From positions 695,888 through 759,887 of the forward strand of contig CAJNDS010001724.1 of the NCBI GenBank assembly GCA_905221605.1: a DNA stretch of 64,000 nt, given 5' to 3'. Below, piece after piece: positions 11,279 through 20,799 of the stretch. Every line of letters starts with the position of its first letter. Position 1 is the first letter of the stretch. Origin of the DNA: Symbiodinium natans. Lineage: Eukaryota; Sar; Dinophyceae; Suessiales; Symbiodiniaceae. The notes under the pieces were generated by a model. The model worked only from the letters and a program-made list of their open reading frames with translations. It was not told where the DNA came from and did no database searches. A program made the translations under genes and the position numbers.

Positions 11279-11855
11279 GTTTGGGGTTTAGGGTTTAGGG
11301 CTTGAGGATTTCGGGCAAACAGCCCCCCCAAACTCCCTCCAACCTACCAAAATCCTGCACCCCAGAAGGCTCCTAAACTCACGGCTTGGGCAAACCCTAA
11401 GCCCGGAACCCCAAACGGTCAAGAACCTCTTCCCCAGCATCAGATTGGGCCCCAAACCCTAAGAAGCTTGTCCCAAGGCCATGTTTTTCCGATGCTTTTT
11501 GTTTTTGTTACTCAAGGCTTCTGTGGAATATCTTGGGCTATGCGTCGTTTTTTGGCGGATTTAGGTCTACCAAGGCTTTGGAGGTTGGTTTAGGGTTTAG
11601 CGATTAGGGTTTAGGGTTTAGGGTTTAGGGTTTAGGGTTCTTTGAGGCGGATGCTGTCTGTTGGAGTTGAGGATCCCCCTGCGGCGTGCCCTCGGGCTCT
11701 TTCCTGAATGAGGGTTTAGGGTTAGGGTTTAGGGTTTAGGGTCTAGGGTTTAGGGTTTAAGGTAATGGGTTTAGGGTTTAGGGTTTAGGGTGCCTTCGCA
11801 CTACTCCTTGCTTCGTTCCCTGTGCGCCCGCCTCAACCTTCCGCCGTGAGCGTAG

Positions 11856-11958
11856 GCCTTTGGGATGTTCCCCCTGATACTAACAGTCCCTAGTAGGGAT
11901 TTACTTATTTAACTTCCCCATGAAGTTCTGTTAGTATAGGGGGGAACATCCCAAAGCC
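11856..11958. mobile_element. Palindromic element, family 1 (TTGGGATGTTCCCCC termini)
   Basis: It begins CTTTGGGATGTTCCCCCTGA and ends GGGGGGAACATCCCAAAG, an almost perfect inverted repeat. Inner arms ACTAACAGTCCCTAGTAGGG and CTGTTAGTATAGG also pair. It has no coding capacity. Related copies are at 12291, 15148, 20386, 34703 and 51951, and there is an interrupted copy at 24521/34530. Confidence 0.85.
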
Positions 11959-11969
11959 AAGGCCTGAAA

Positions 11970-12083
11970 ATGGACTCCCGAAATGTCGTTCAACATCCGA
12001 AAGCCCAAGCCGGCACCCCAAACCCAGCGTCTTTGCAGCCCATTGAAACCGAAGAAAAACCTGAGGCCACCGGGAGGCCCTAA
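11970..12083 (+). CDS. Candidate exon / short ORF, unknown
   Basis: An ATG frame of 37 codons (MDSRNVVQHPKAQAGTPNPA onward) ends at TAA inside the first CCCTAAA unit. It could be an exon whose donor was missed. It has a polar, Pro/Glu-rich composition and no domain. Confidence 0.3.
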   Translation: MDSRNVVQHPKAQAGTPNPASLQPIETEEKPEATGRP

Positions 12084-12290
12084 ACCCTCAACCCTCAACC
12101 ACACAAAACCTTAAACCCTAAACCCCAAACCCCAAACCCCAAACCCAAGCTCCAAAGCCTTTCTGAGCAGGCTTGTTCAACTTAATCATGGTGCGGGCCT
12201 TGGTCAGTTCGGGCGCCGGGGCTGGGGGGGGGGGGGGGGCAGGGCATTCTAAATCCTGTAAGCCTTAGGGTTTAGGGTTTAGGGTTTAAA

Positions 12291-12398
12291 CCTTTGGGAT
12301 GTTCCCCAAACCTTGCTAACAGTCCTTAGTAGGGATTATAGTACCCCCCCTATGATAATCCCTATTCAGGACTCCTAGTATCAGGGGGGCCTTCCCAA
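12291..12398. mobile_element. Palindromic element, family 1
   Basis: Termini CCTTTGGGATGTTCCCC and GGGGGGCCTTCCCAAC flank the paired inner arms CTAACAGTCCTTAGTAGGG and CCCTATTCAGGACTCCTAG. The right terminus is more decayed than in the 11.86 kb copy. Confidence 0.75.
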
Positions 12399-12479
12399 CT
12401 TAAACCCTAAACCCAAACTCTGTTGCAGAGAGCTGGCAGAATGAACATCCCGGACTAAACCCTAGGCCCCCTGGCCCGT

Positions 12480-12551
12480 GAGGTTCATGGTTACTTCTAA
12501 GTAGGGTTATAAGATCCCTACTTAGAATTAGCCACGAACCTCCAAGTAGGG
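12480..12551. mobile_element. Palindromic element, family 2 (short, near-perfect hairpin)
   Basis: GAGGTTCATGGTTACTTCTA on the left pairs with TAGAATTAGCCACGAACCTC on the right, with GTAGGGTTATAAGATCCCTAC between. It is the most compact copy of the family in the window. Confidence 0.75.
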
Positions 12552-12925
12552 TAGATGCTACTTTCTATTTCATGTTGTCCCTAAAGGCTGCTTGAGGTCA
12601 TTTGATAACTGGAGCGGGGGGCAGGGACCCTAAACCCTAAACCCCTAACCCCTAAACCCTAAACCCTAGACCCTAAACCCTAAACCCCTAAACCCTTAAC
12701 CCCTAAACCCCCCTAGACTCCCCACCCTACACCCTCAACCCTAAAGGGCCCACTCTAGCGCTGCAAAGGATTCGGGGTATAGCTGAAAGCCACCAACTGG
12801 CTGCCACCCACTGGCTGCCACCCACGTGAATTGAGACCTGAACCCTAAACCCTAAACCCGAAACCCGAAACCCGAAAACCCTATACCCTAAACCCACAAC
12901 CATTGAATCAGCCACTCCGTCCCAG

Positions 12926-12987
12926 GCAGTCTTCATTGACAACGTCACAAAGTCGCAGACCCTCACCTGCCCAAGTGGTTTCATCAG
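12926..12987 (+). CDS. Candidate internal exon, unknown gene
   Basis: Acceptor CCACTCCGTCCCAG and donor ATCAG|GT bound a frame reading AVFIDNVTKSQTLTCPSGFI. It starts in phase 0 and ends in phase 2. It has an extracellular-looking, Thr/Ser-rich composition and no family call. Confidence 0.5.
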
Positions 12988-13098
12988 GTTTTGAGGAATG
13001 TTGTTGTGTAAATGTTCGCCCCTTCTTTGAAACGCCTCCGAACGGAAGGTGCTGCCGTAATTAGGGTTTAGGGTTTAGGGTTTAGGGTTTAGGGTTTA

Positions 13099-13127
13099 GC
13101 GGAACTATGGCTGCGCCATAGTTCCGC
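13099..13127. repeat. Perfect 12-bp-stem hairpin
   Basis: GCGGAACTATGG, a 5-base loop CTGCG, then CCATAGTTCCGC. It is immediately downstream of a TTTAGGG array and could be a transcript hairpin or the core of a small element. Confidence 0.8.
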
Positions 13128-13289
13128 GTCCGTGGATACTTAACGTTTTAGGGGGTTTTAGGGTTTAGGCTTTGGGGTTGCTCGCAGGTACCGGCATGGC
13201 CCCCAGACCACGCTCAAACGGAGTGTAGGGTTTAGGGTTTAGGGTTTAGGGTTTTGGGTTTAGGGTTTAGGGTTTAGGGGTTTTAGGGT

Positions 13290-13530
13290 TCAGCTTTACG
13301 AAGGTTCCCTTGGTACCTAGCCTTCCTGTACCTTTGTATCTCCCTTAACAACCCTATCTATATCCCCCTTGGTGAATTATTGTTTATTTTCTATTTTTGT
13401 TTATATAAAACCCAAGAGGATATTAAACATATTCCTTTTATATAAAGCCCAACAGGCGATTAAAAATGTTACTTTTATGAAGGTTCTAAGGAGAGTATAG
13501 CTACAACTTGCATTGGGGGGGGGATGTGAG
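13290..13530. repeat. A/T-rich insertion related to 37.2 kb
   Basis: Contains TTTATATAAAACCCAAGAGG and ends with GAAGGTTCTAAGGAGAGTAT. 37200-37345 carries TTTATATGAAACCCAGGG and AAGGTTCTAAGGGGAGTAT in the same order. This suggests a dispersed non-coding family. Confidence 0.5.
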
Positions 13531-13710
13531 CTGCATAGGTCGTGTGGCAAGTTTGCTGTAGAGAAACAACATGGAGAAGATAGGAGGATGAACCAGGATG
13601 CCTAAACCCTTTAAGCCTTAAAGCCCCCCACAACATCCTTAATAAAAAAAGGCCCTTAAAGCCTCAGGACTTTCAATGAAGCAGGTGACTGCTATAGGAC
13701 GTTACGATAG

Positions 13711-13782
13711 CTGTCTTCCTTCACATGTCTGTGCCCCTTGTGAAGACTGTGGTGGACCGAGCCAAGGCCTTCCAGGCTTTCG
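13711..13782 (+). CDS. Candidate internal exon, unknown gene
   Basis: AG (GTTACGATAG) precedes and GGTTAGG follows. The frame reads VFLHMSVPLVKTVVDRAKAF, continuing QAF, and looks helical. No domain is recognised. Confidence 0.45.
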
Positions 13783-13908
13783 GTTAGGTGTTTTGGGGTT
13801 TGGGGTTTGGGGTTTAGGGTTTAGGGTTAAGGGTTTAGGGTTTAGGGTTTGGGGTTTGGGGTTTAGGGTTTAGGGCTTGCAAGCCTGTGCAAAAAAGGGT
13901 TTAGGGTG

Positions 13909-13997
13909 TACCAGGATGGGTTATGATCCCCCAGCCTCCCTTGGCCATTTGCAAGGTTGATTATGGGGTTTAGAAGGCCTTGTAGCCCGTCCTGGTA
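13909..13997. mobile_element. Palindromic element, family 4 (TACCAGGATGGG termini)
   Basis: TACCAGGATGGGTTATGAT at the left matches the reverse complement of TGTAGCCCGTCCTGGTA at the right. A second copy at 19087-19177 has TAGGATGGGCTAC and TAGCCCGTCCTA ends. Confidence 0.6.
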
Positions 13998-14189
13998 AGG
14001 GCTTATAGAACAGAACGCCTGAGGCTCTAATCACTTCCCCCTAATGAACCCCCCCCCGCCCCCACCCCCTAATATTAAATATGCTCCCCATATATTCCCC
14101 ACAAACTAAAATTATGTATTATACAAATACATAAATAAAAAGATATAATGGGAGTTCTTAATAAGGGGTCGGTGGTAAGGGCCTAAACT

Positions 14190-14325
14190 CCCTAAATCCT
14201 AAATCCTAAACCCTTAACCCTAAACCCCAAACCCCAAACCCTAAACCCTAAGCCCTAAACCCTAAACCCTAAACCCTAAACCCTAAACCGAAACCCTAAA
14301 CCCTAAACCCTAAACCTTGAACCCC
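14190..14325 (-). repeat. CCCTAAA array
   Basis: About 17 heptamers with a few variants (CCCTAAG, CCCCAAA), ending at the coding-like island at 14330. Confidence 0.95.
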
Positions 14326-14329
14326 TGGA

Positions 14330-14400
14330 TGACGCCGCGATCTCCCAGGAACCAGCGGAAGCAAAAGGAACTTGGCCCACCGGCTCACAGCTTTTTGCAG
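14330..14400 (+). CDS. Candidate exon, unknown gene
   Basis: The frame reads LDDAAISQEPAEAKGTWPTG, then SQLFADEG. The internal CTCCCAG could be the true acceptor. GGGTTTTT follows as donor context. Both flanks are telomere-type arrays. Confidence 0.35.
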
Positions 14401-14417
14401 ATGAAGGGTTTTTAGGG

Positions 14418-14502
14418 ATTGGGGTTTAGGGTTTAGGGTTTAGGGTTTATGGTTTAGGGTTTAGGGTTTAGGGTTTAGGGTTTAGGGTTTAGGGTTTAGG
14501 GT
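14418..14502 (+). repeat. TTTAGGG array
   Basis: About 12 sense heptamers between two exon-like islands (14330 and 14528). Confidence 0.95.
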
Positions 14503-14527
14503 GATATGCTGTGTTGTGAGGTTTCAG

Positions 14528-14603
14528 GCTTATGTAGACCGCCCGAGCTGGCGCGTCGAAAGCCCAGTAGTGGCTTTCGGCTGGCTCAGGGGAAATGAGT
14601 CTG
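14528..14603 (+). CDS. Candidate internal exon, unknown gene (good splice borders)
   Basis: The acceptor TGTTGTGAGGTTTCAG and donor TCTG|GTGTTGG bound a frame reading AYVDRPSWRVESPVVAFGWL, then RGNES. It starts phase 0 and ends phase 1. Residue use is strongly protein-like. I do not recognise the family. Confidence 0.55.
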
Positions 14604-14839
14604 GTGTTGGTGTAGGGATTGAATTCCTCATTCCTCCGTCAGGTATCGGGGATTGAGCAAGCGTTTGACTAGAGCTGTTCTGGCTTTTCGGGATAGGGGG
14701 CTTGGGGGTTTTCGGGGCTCTAGTCTTTGCCCGAAGATATCCCTAAGCCCTACAAGCCCTAAACCCAAGAAACCCCACAAGCATTCTAAGCCAGAAAGCC
14801 GAGACCATGCAGCTTCCGAATTTTTTCCAAGTTGGGGCT

Positions 14840-14942
14840 CCAGGGTTTAGGGTTTTAGGGTTTTAGGGTTTTAGGGTTTTAGGGTTTTAGGGTTTTAGGG
14901 TTTAGGGTTTAGGGTTTAGGGCTAGGGTTTAGGGTTTAGGGC
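14840..14942 (+). repeat. TTTTAGGG/TTTAGGG array
   Basis: Begins with an octamer variant (GGGTTTTA) and changes to the standard heptamer. Confidence 0.95.
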
Positions 14943-14956
14943 GACAATTCCGCAAG

Positions 14957-15081
14957 CACAGGGTAGCCCACCCCCAACTTCGAATATGTTTTGGGAAGCT
15001 GTGGGGCCTTGGCTGTCTGGTTTCGGAGCATGCTCCTGCCATTCCTCAGTGGATGTGCCTCTACTTCGGGCTTCTCGCAGG
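14957..15081 (+). CDS. Candidate exon(s), unknown gene
   Basis: The + frame is open across the island and reads HRVAHPQLRICFGKLWGLGC, then LVSEHAPAIPQWMCLYFGLL. Borders are CGCAAG and GCAGG|GTTTAGG, the donor being the first telomeric heptamer. It could be two exons. Confidence 0.4.
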
Positions 15082-15147
15082 GTTTAGGGTTTAGGGTTGG
15101 GATGATTCCTCAGACTGGCTAGTCCCCCAGCCCAGTTGCAAAAAGGG

Positions 15148-15265
15148 TTGGGATGTTCCCGCTGATACTAGCAGCTTCTTAATGGGGATTGTAATCGGGG
15201 GGGGGGGGGGGGGGTACTGTAATCCCTATCAAGGGATTTTGTTAGTATAAGAGTGAACATCCCAA
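15148..15265. mobile_element. Palindromic element, family 1, with G-run centre
   Basis: TTGGGATGTTCCCGCTGATA pairs with TATAAGAGTGAACATCCCAA. GGGATTGTAATC and TACTGTAATCCC flank a central run of about 18 G, so the poly-G sits at the hairpin apex. Confidence 0.8.
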
Positions 15266-15413
15266 GTTTAAAAAGTGTTTCGGGTCTATGGAGGGTTTCG
15301 GGTTTCGTCTCTAAGGCCCTTGGAGTCAGCGCAGACAAATGGCAAAGAACAGAGGCCAGGAAGGTGGCGAAAAACCAATCCAAGCCTTAGCTCTTAGCCA
15401 CCAGCCCGGAGTA

Positions 15414-15494
15414 CACCCTAAACCCTAAACCCTAAACCCTAAACCCTAAACCCTAAACCCTAAACCCTAAACCCTAAACCCTAAACCCTAAACC
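15414..15494 (-). repeat. CCCTAAA array
   Basis: About eleven perfect heptamers. Confidence 0.95.
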
Positions 15495-15496
15495 TG

Positions 15497-15615
15497 GGTA
15501 GACCTGGGCGTGGCAAATGGAGGCTCAGCCAAAGTGGAGGCAAGTCAACCTGATGCAGGAGGACAGCTGAGCCGAGTTGGCAGTCCTGCCTCCTCAGGTC
15601 TCATGAGCCGGAATT
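15497..15615 (+). CDS. Candidate exon, unknown gene
   Basis: The + frame reads WVDLGVANGGSAKVEASQPD, then AGGQLSRVGSPASSG. It is Gly/Ser/Ala rich, so it could also be chance. Borders are uncertain. Confidence 0.3.
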
Positions 15616-15997
15616 TCTGAGATTTGTGGTCGAATTGAAGAGCTCGAGTGGTGTCTCTGAGCCGCTGGAACGACACACACGTTTCGCCGTGTGTAGAGGT
15701 TTGATTTGGAATCGCTGTTAAGGCTTTATGGCATTCTATGGGTTCCCAACCAGGACATCATTTGACCCAATAGGGCCCAATAGGGTTTAGGGTGTAGGGG
15801 GCTAGGGTTACACGGGGCTCCCCAATCAAACCGGTCGCACCCATTGGCCCCATGAAGCTGCTGGCTTTGTATGCTTGTAGATTCCAGGCCAAAGACACCC
15901 CCCCCACCGGCCACTACCACCTACAACCCTGAACCCCGAACCCCAAACCCTAAACCCTAAACCCTAAACCCTAAACCCTGGGTCTTCTCCATCGCAG

Positions 15998-16072
15998 CGT
16001 CAGCTGCTCACTTGAGGCGAAACGGCGCTGGATGTGGAGGTGTCCCTGAAGCTGCTCCTCGCAAGGTGCAGG
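15998..16072 (+). CDS. Candidate internal exon, unknown gene
   Basis: Strong acceptor GGGTCTTCTCCATCGCAG; donor GCAGG|GTACAT. The frame reads SAAHLRRNGAGCGGVPEAAP, then RKVQ. Confidence 0.4.
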
Positions 16073-16541
16073 GTACATTCGACATCTTCTTCGGGTTTAG
16101 GGTTTACGGTTTAGGGTTTAGGGTCTAGGTGCGTAGTATTCCCAGACAGTTCCAACACCCCTGACCTAAGGCATCGTCCTTCAGCTCTATGATAGGGATC
16201 GGGGTGTGAGTTGGGAATATTCCTTAATCGCGCTCAGGCCCGATTGGAGTGTTCAGGACATTTCTTAATTTCGAAGAGATGCTTGCAGGAAATCGGAGCT
16301 AGAGTTGAGCTGGAATCTGGTCAACCCTAAACCCTAAACCCTAAACCATTCACCAACTTGAGTGAAGTTACCCGAATAAAGGTGCTATTTTGTTTGTATA
16401 AATAACCCTCGTATGGTAAGTTAATTTGTTGAAAGAAAAAACCAGCGTTCTTCCGCGAAGGAAGTGCCTCTTGTCCCCGAACTCAATTGCTTGAGCGTCG
16501 TCAGCATATTGCTGATGGAGCTGCCAAATGCAATCCTCAAA

Positions 16542-16694
16542 CCCCCTACTTGGAGGTTCGTGGTACTTATTAACCAAATAGAACTGCACTTCTAACCCAC
16601 TTACAAGCCCTTTAAGTGCCCCAATATGGTTATAAGTACTGTTATAAGTACAGTTAGAATTGGTTAAGAAGTGTCATGAACTTCCAAGCAGGGT
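16542..16694. mobile_element. Palindromic element, family 2 (longest copy)
   Basis: CCCTACTTGGAGGTTCGTGG pairs with TCATGAACTTCCAAGCAGGG. Inner TTATTAACCAA pairs with TTGGTTAAGAA. The core is TTATAAGTACTGTTATAAG. Confidence 0.65.
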
Positions 16695-16708
16695 TGGGGA
16701 CGACTGGG

Positions 16709-17012
16709 CAAACCCTAAACCCTAAACCCTAAACCCTAAACCCTAAACCCTAAACCCTAAACCCTAAACCCTAAACCCTAAATTAAGCTCATGCCACCCA
16801 AAGGAGAGCATGTCTCAGCATGTCCCCACCAAGGCCGGACACCCGAACCCCGAACCCCAGCAGTCGAAGATCCAGGGCTGTATGGTTTGTAGGGTTTGGG
16901 TCTAGGGTTTAGGGTTTAGGGTTTAGGGTTTAGGGTTTAGGGTTTAGGGTTTAGGGTTTAGGGTTTAGGGTTTAGGGTTTAGGGTCTAGGGTCTAGGGTC
17001 CAGGGTTTAGGG
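16709..17012. repeat. Opposed telomere-type arrays
   Basis: CCCTAAA array (about 16709-16783), 100 bp of unique sequence, then TTTAGGG array (about 16885-17012). The converging orientation makes a long potential hairpin. Confidence 0.9.
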
Positions 17013-17042
17013 TTACTCCTCCAAAGCTCCAAACCTCCGCAG

Positions 17043-17124
17043 GTTTATCAACGAACCGGGCGCTGACAAGCCGACCGCGCATGTCATGGAACGTTGCCTT
17101 GGCATCGTCGATCCCAGGGGCCTG
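17043..17124 (+). CDS. Candidate internal exon, unknown gene
   Basis: Acceptor CTCCAAACCTCCGCAG; donor GGCCTG|GTTTCT. The frame reads FINEPGADKPTAHVMERCLG, then IVDPRGL. It has protein-like composition and no domain call. Confidence 0.5.
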
Positions 17125-17425
17125 GTTTCTTTCAAGGCTTCAGGATCTATGGAGGGTTTATGGTTAGGGTTTAGGGTTTAGGGTATAGGGCCCTTTTCGG
17201 CTCTTGCATCTATGGAGTTGGGGGTTTCAGTGCTTAGGAAGAATCAGGCTGTAGGGTTTATGCTGAGGATTCAGGATTTCGGGTTCATAGGTGTGAGGGT
17301 GTTTTAGGCGACCTCGTTTTTCGGAAGCATGAAGTAGGCCGAGGGAGTTCAAGGTAGCCCTCTGGGAGGACCTTGCCTACTTGCAACCCCCTCCCGCAAA
17401 GGGTTTGGGGTTTAGGGTTTAGGGT

Positions 17426-17555
17426 TGAGGTTCATCTGTACTTACAAGTAGGTTGATGTTTAGGTTTAGGGTTTTAGGTGTGGTAACTACAGTTCTGACG
17501 GCACTTGTTGCACCTATAACACTACCTATCACTAGCCATGAACCTTCAAGCACCC
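17426..17555. mobile_element. Palindromic element, family 2 (decayed copy)
   Basis: GAGGTTCATCTGTACTTACA at the left is mirrored by CACTAGCCATGAACCTTCAA at the right. The centre has picked up TTTAGGG-type sequence. Confidence 0.5.
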
Positions 17556-17861
17556 CCTCATAGACCACTCCCGTTACAGTTTTATTTTACTGAGATTGCA
17601 TATCATGGTATAATGGGAGTATTTTATATTCGATCAGACGAGGAATATTCAGTTGTGCCGGCGAATACCTCAAACAGCGCGAGCCGTAACCCCGACCGAG
17701 CCCCTCTCAACCCTCTTACACATTGGAACTCCTTAGTTCAGGGTTCAGGGTTCAGGGTTCAGGGTTCAGGGTTCAGGGTTCAGGGTTCAGGGTTTAGGGT
17801 TTAGGGTTTAGGGTTTAGGGCCGTTTAGGGTTGACACGCTGTGAGGGTTTTTTTGTTGCAG

Positions 17862-17916
17862 AAGATGGGGAGATCACATGGAGTTCTCTTATGGGCTTCC
17901 TGAATTCTATCCTCAG
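17862..17916 (+). CDS. Candidate internal exon, unknown gene
   Basis: Excellent acceptor GGGTTTTTTTGTTGCAG; donor CCTCAG|GTGC. The frame reads DGEITWSSLMGFLNSIL. It is 55 bp. Confidence 0.5.
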
Positions 17917-18049
17917 GTGCTTCGGTGGGGTGGGGCACAGGGGGGCAAACTAGTCCAAGAACCCAGGGTAGCCAAACAACGCGTATGCCTGAGCAGCCTT
18001 GAAAGTTTCGGGTGAAACTTGTGACAGCTGAAAGAGCTCTGCGTCCTAG

Positions 18050-18147
18050 AATGCCTCACTCAACAAGTGAAGCAGCTTGGGGCTTCTAGGGCCTTGGGAA
18101 GGCCCATGCAGCATGTCTTTTGGGGCTCAGGGCTTGAAATTTCGCAG
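18050..18147 (+). CDS. Candidate internal exon, unknown gene
   Basis: Acceptor CTGCGTCCTAG; donor TTCGCAG|GTTCC. The open frame reads CLTQQVKQLGASRALGRPMQ, then HVFWGSGLEISQ. The other two frames stop within it. Confidence 0.5.
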
Positions 18148-18391
18148 GTTCCTGGCCCACTCTAGCACCCCGCGCCCAAAAAGCCGCGCCAGGTCGAACC
18201 TTCTAACAGCACCCGGTGCCAACACCAGCATCCCTGGCTCGAGCCCGAAACACCAGAGACCAAGCACCTTAAGCCCCATGAGCCCCACACCTCAACCCGA
18301 AACCCGAAACCCGAAACCCTGAACCCTAAACCCTAAACCCTAAACCCTAAACCCTAAACCCTAAACCCTAAACCCCAAAGCAAGGCTTCTC

Positions 18392-18500
18392 GGAGGATGT
18401 CGTATCCAAGCTGCCCCTCAGCTGAAGTGTTGGCTGGTTCATGGGTTCGGGTTTTGAGCCACGACGTTTCTGGAGGATGCCGAGACCCCTGAGCATGCAG
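18392..18500 (+). CDS. Two small coding-like islands, unknown gene
   Basis: Near 18392 GFSEDVVSKLPL and near 18460 TTFLEDAETPEHAG can be read, each beginning after an AG. The first lacks a clear donor. These are weak calls. Confidence 0.25.
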
Positions 18501-18502
18501 GG

Positions 18503-18612
18503 GTTTTAGGGTTTTAGGGTCTATAGGGTCTATAGGGTCTATAGGGTCTATAGGGTCTATAGGGTCTATAGGGTCTATAGGGTCTATAGGGTCTATAGGG
18601 TCTATAGGGTTT
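18503..18612. repeat. 10-bp tandem repeat (GGGTCTATAG)n
   Basis: About ten perfect copies. The unit combines the telomere-like GGGTCTA with CTATAG, a hexamer also frequent at 41.5 kb. Confidence 0.95.
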
Positions 18613-18691
18613 GGGGTTCACAGTGTTTTTCCAGGCTTGTGAATTGGTGTCTTGGCCTGTTTGGGAGGGTTGTAGGAGGATGGCGCAACAT

Positions 18692-18813
18692 GTACTTGGA
18701 GGTTCACGGGTGCTTGTAAGTAGGGCTGTTTTAACTACCCGCAATAGGATTGCTAGGCATAGTTACCATACTTGTATAACCCTGCTTATAACTACCCATG
18801 AGCCTCCAAGTAG
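18692..18813. mobile_element. Palindromic element, family 2
   Basis: TACTTGGAGGTTCACGGGTG pairs with ACTACCCATGAGCCTCCAAG. GTAAGTAGGG pairs with CCCTGCTTATAAC. Confidence 0.75.
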
Positions 18814-19086
18814 TTGATATTGGGGCCCTACATTCAAAATTCACGACCCCGAACTCTCAACCTCAGCCAAGCAGACTTTAGGATGAACCTGCCCAGAGTC
18901 GTCACAGTTCCAAAAACGATCCCGCACCGCTCCTGACCTTAGCACAGAGCCGCCGAGCAAAAAGGTTTTGAAGCTCGTGGTAAAACCTCCTCTTTCCTCA
19001 CAGCTCTTTGCAGAAGCACTGACGCCCTAATTGTGCGCCCCAACCCCCCGCTCAACCGCGCCCCGCCGGTGTGCAAAGTCCGCCTC

Positions 19087-19177
19087 CTAGGATGGGCTAC
19101 TAGGCCCTAGAATCCCCATAGTCAACCCTATAAAGGGCCTTTTGCTTGGTGGTTCTAGGGTAGACTAGCCCGTCCTA
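19087..19177. mobile_element. Palindromic element, family 4
   Basis: TAGGATGGGCTACTAGGCCC at the left and GACTAGCCCGTCCTA at the right are inverted repeats matching the 13.9 kb copy. Confidence 0.6.
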
Positions 19178-19260
19178 AACCCTAAACCCTAAACCCTAAA
19201 CCCTAAACCCTAAACCCTAAACCCTAAACCCTAAACCCTAAACCCTAAACCCTAAACCCA
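19175..19260 (-). repeat. CCCTAAA array
   Basis: About twelve perfect heptamers abutting family 4. Confidence 0.95.
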
Positions 19261-19395
19261 CCTCAGGACGAATCTCACCGACACGGGAAGGAAGCGCCAC
19301 CAACTCGAGCAGCGACTCTGCGCCGATGAAGCGTCGCCTGGCCTTCGCTTCGATGAACCGGGGTTTAGGGTTTAGGGTTTAGGGTTTAGGGTTTA

Positions 19396-19457
19396 GGGAT
19401 TATAGTAGTACAGTAGTAGAGTGTATATGATCCCAATTTTAGGGTTCACTTGGTCCC
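19396..19457. mobile_element. Right half of palindromic element, family 3
   Basis: GGGATTATAGTAGTACAGTA and the terminus TTTTAGGGTTCACTTGGTCC match the right arm of the copy at 48852-49152. The left arm is missing or replaced by a TTTAGGG array. Confidence 0.5.
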
Positions 19458-19519
19458 CTCCAGGAAAGGCTTCAAAAGCCCTGAATCCTTAACTTCCCGG
19501 TTTCTTGGATCTTTTCCAG

Positions 19520-19571
19520 GAAGCCACATCACCAATTGGTGGTCTCCAACTGAAGTCCCATGCCCTGCACG
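19520..19571 (+). CDS. Candidate internal exon, unknown gene
   Basis: Very good acceptor TTTCTTGGATCTTTTCCAG. The frame reads EATSPIGGLQLKSHALH and ends at G|GTTTAGG. A second strong acceptor, GTGTTCTTGGATTTCAG, follows near 19665. Confidence 0.45.
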
Positions 19572-19727
19572 GTTTAGGTTTAGTCTTCAGGGTTTTGGGG
19601 TTTTCAGCTTAGGGTTTAGGGTCTTGGGTGACTGTTCAGATTGGGTTGTCGTGTTCTTGGATTTCAGAGCCAGGATACCAAGGACCCTGCCTGAACCACG
19701 CCAGCTCTTGGACCCCCACCCCCCTAA

Positions 19728-19985
19728 ACCCTAAACCCTAAACCTCCTAAACCCTAAACCTCCTAAAGCCTAAACCTCCTAATCCCTAAACCCTAAACCC
19801 TAAACCCTAAACCCTAAACCCTAAACCCTAAACCCTAAACCCTAAACCCTAAACCCTAAACCCTAAACCCTAACACCTAAACCCTAAACCCTAAACCCTA
19901 AACCCTAAACCCTAAACCCTAAACCCTAAACCCTAAACCCTAAACCCTAAACCCTAAACCCTAAACCCTAAACCCTAAACCCTAG
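19728..19985 (-). repeat. Longest CCCTAAA array in the window
   Basis: About 36 heptamers, perfect in the second half, with CTCCTAAACCC variants at the left end. Confidence 0.95.
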
Positions 19986-20385
19986 CCTTCATGAGGTTGC
20001 AACAAGGCCGTTTGCAGCTCCAGCACAAAAAAAATGGAATTGCCCTGCCCCTTCCGGGAAAATAAATTGCGATTGGATTCGGACAAAATTCACCCTAAAC
20101 CCTAAACCCTAAGCCCTAAACCCTAAACCCTTAACCCTTATAAACCCTAAACCCTAAACCCTAAACCTGCGAGAGTGAGCGACTAAACCCTAAACCTGCA
20201 GCCCCGAGTCACGGCCAAGGTTTAAGTTGCTGAAGGCGCATTCCGCCGGTCTGCGATTGTGTTTTTTTCGAGACTGGGGTTATAAGGCTGTGGCAGAATT
20301 TGGGATGCTCCCCCCTAATGCTACAGTTGGTTTAGGGTTTAGGCTTAAATTTAGGGTTTAGGGTTTTAGCGTTTAGGGTTTAGGG

Positions 20386-20487
20386 TTGGGATGTCCCCCC
20401 TGAAACTAACAGTCCCTAATAGGGATTATAGTACCCGCTCCTGCAATCACGATTAAGGACTGTTAGTATAAGGGGGAACATCCCAAG
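20386..20487. mobile_element. Palindromic element, family 1
   Basis: TTGGGATGTCCCCCCTGAAA pairs with AAGGGGGAACATCCCAA. CTAACAGTCCCTAATAGGG pairs with TTAAGGACTGTTAG. A half element sits just upstream at about 20303-20331. Confidence 0.85.
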
Positions 20488-20799
20488 GCACGATGCAGTA
20501 CTAGACCCTGAAGTACGCCCATTCCCTTTGCTAGGGTGTAGCAAAACGCGCCTTGTTCCATAACCCGTATTCCGAGAAGATGAAAATGGCCTCTCAAATA
20601 GTTATCTATACTAGGAACAAGGTTTAGGAACAAGGTTTGCCACGATACTGAAGCCATTAATCTGAGAGTAACACCTACTAGTGTGGTGAAGCTTCTGCAT
20701 GTTTTTTTGTTGGCGCCGCTGTGACGTTCCAATCCAAGTTCTACGGTCTGTGATTGCCTTGCCTTCGCTCATAGCAAATAGCATCAACCACTTGTCCAC

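Noticed and set aside
19262-19362. Minus-strand exon candidate (RFIEAKARRRFIGAESLLEL)
   Set aside because: Two + strand frames are equally open and a good + acceptor (CCCACCTCAG) exists. The strand cannot be decided, so no exon is called.
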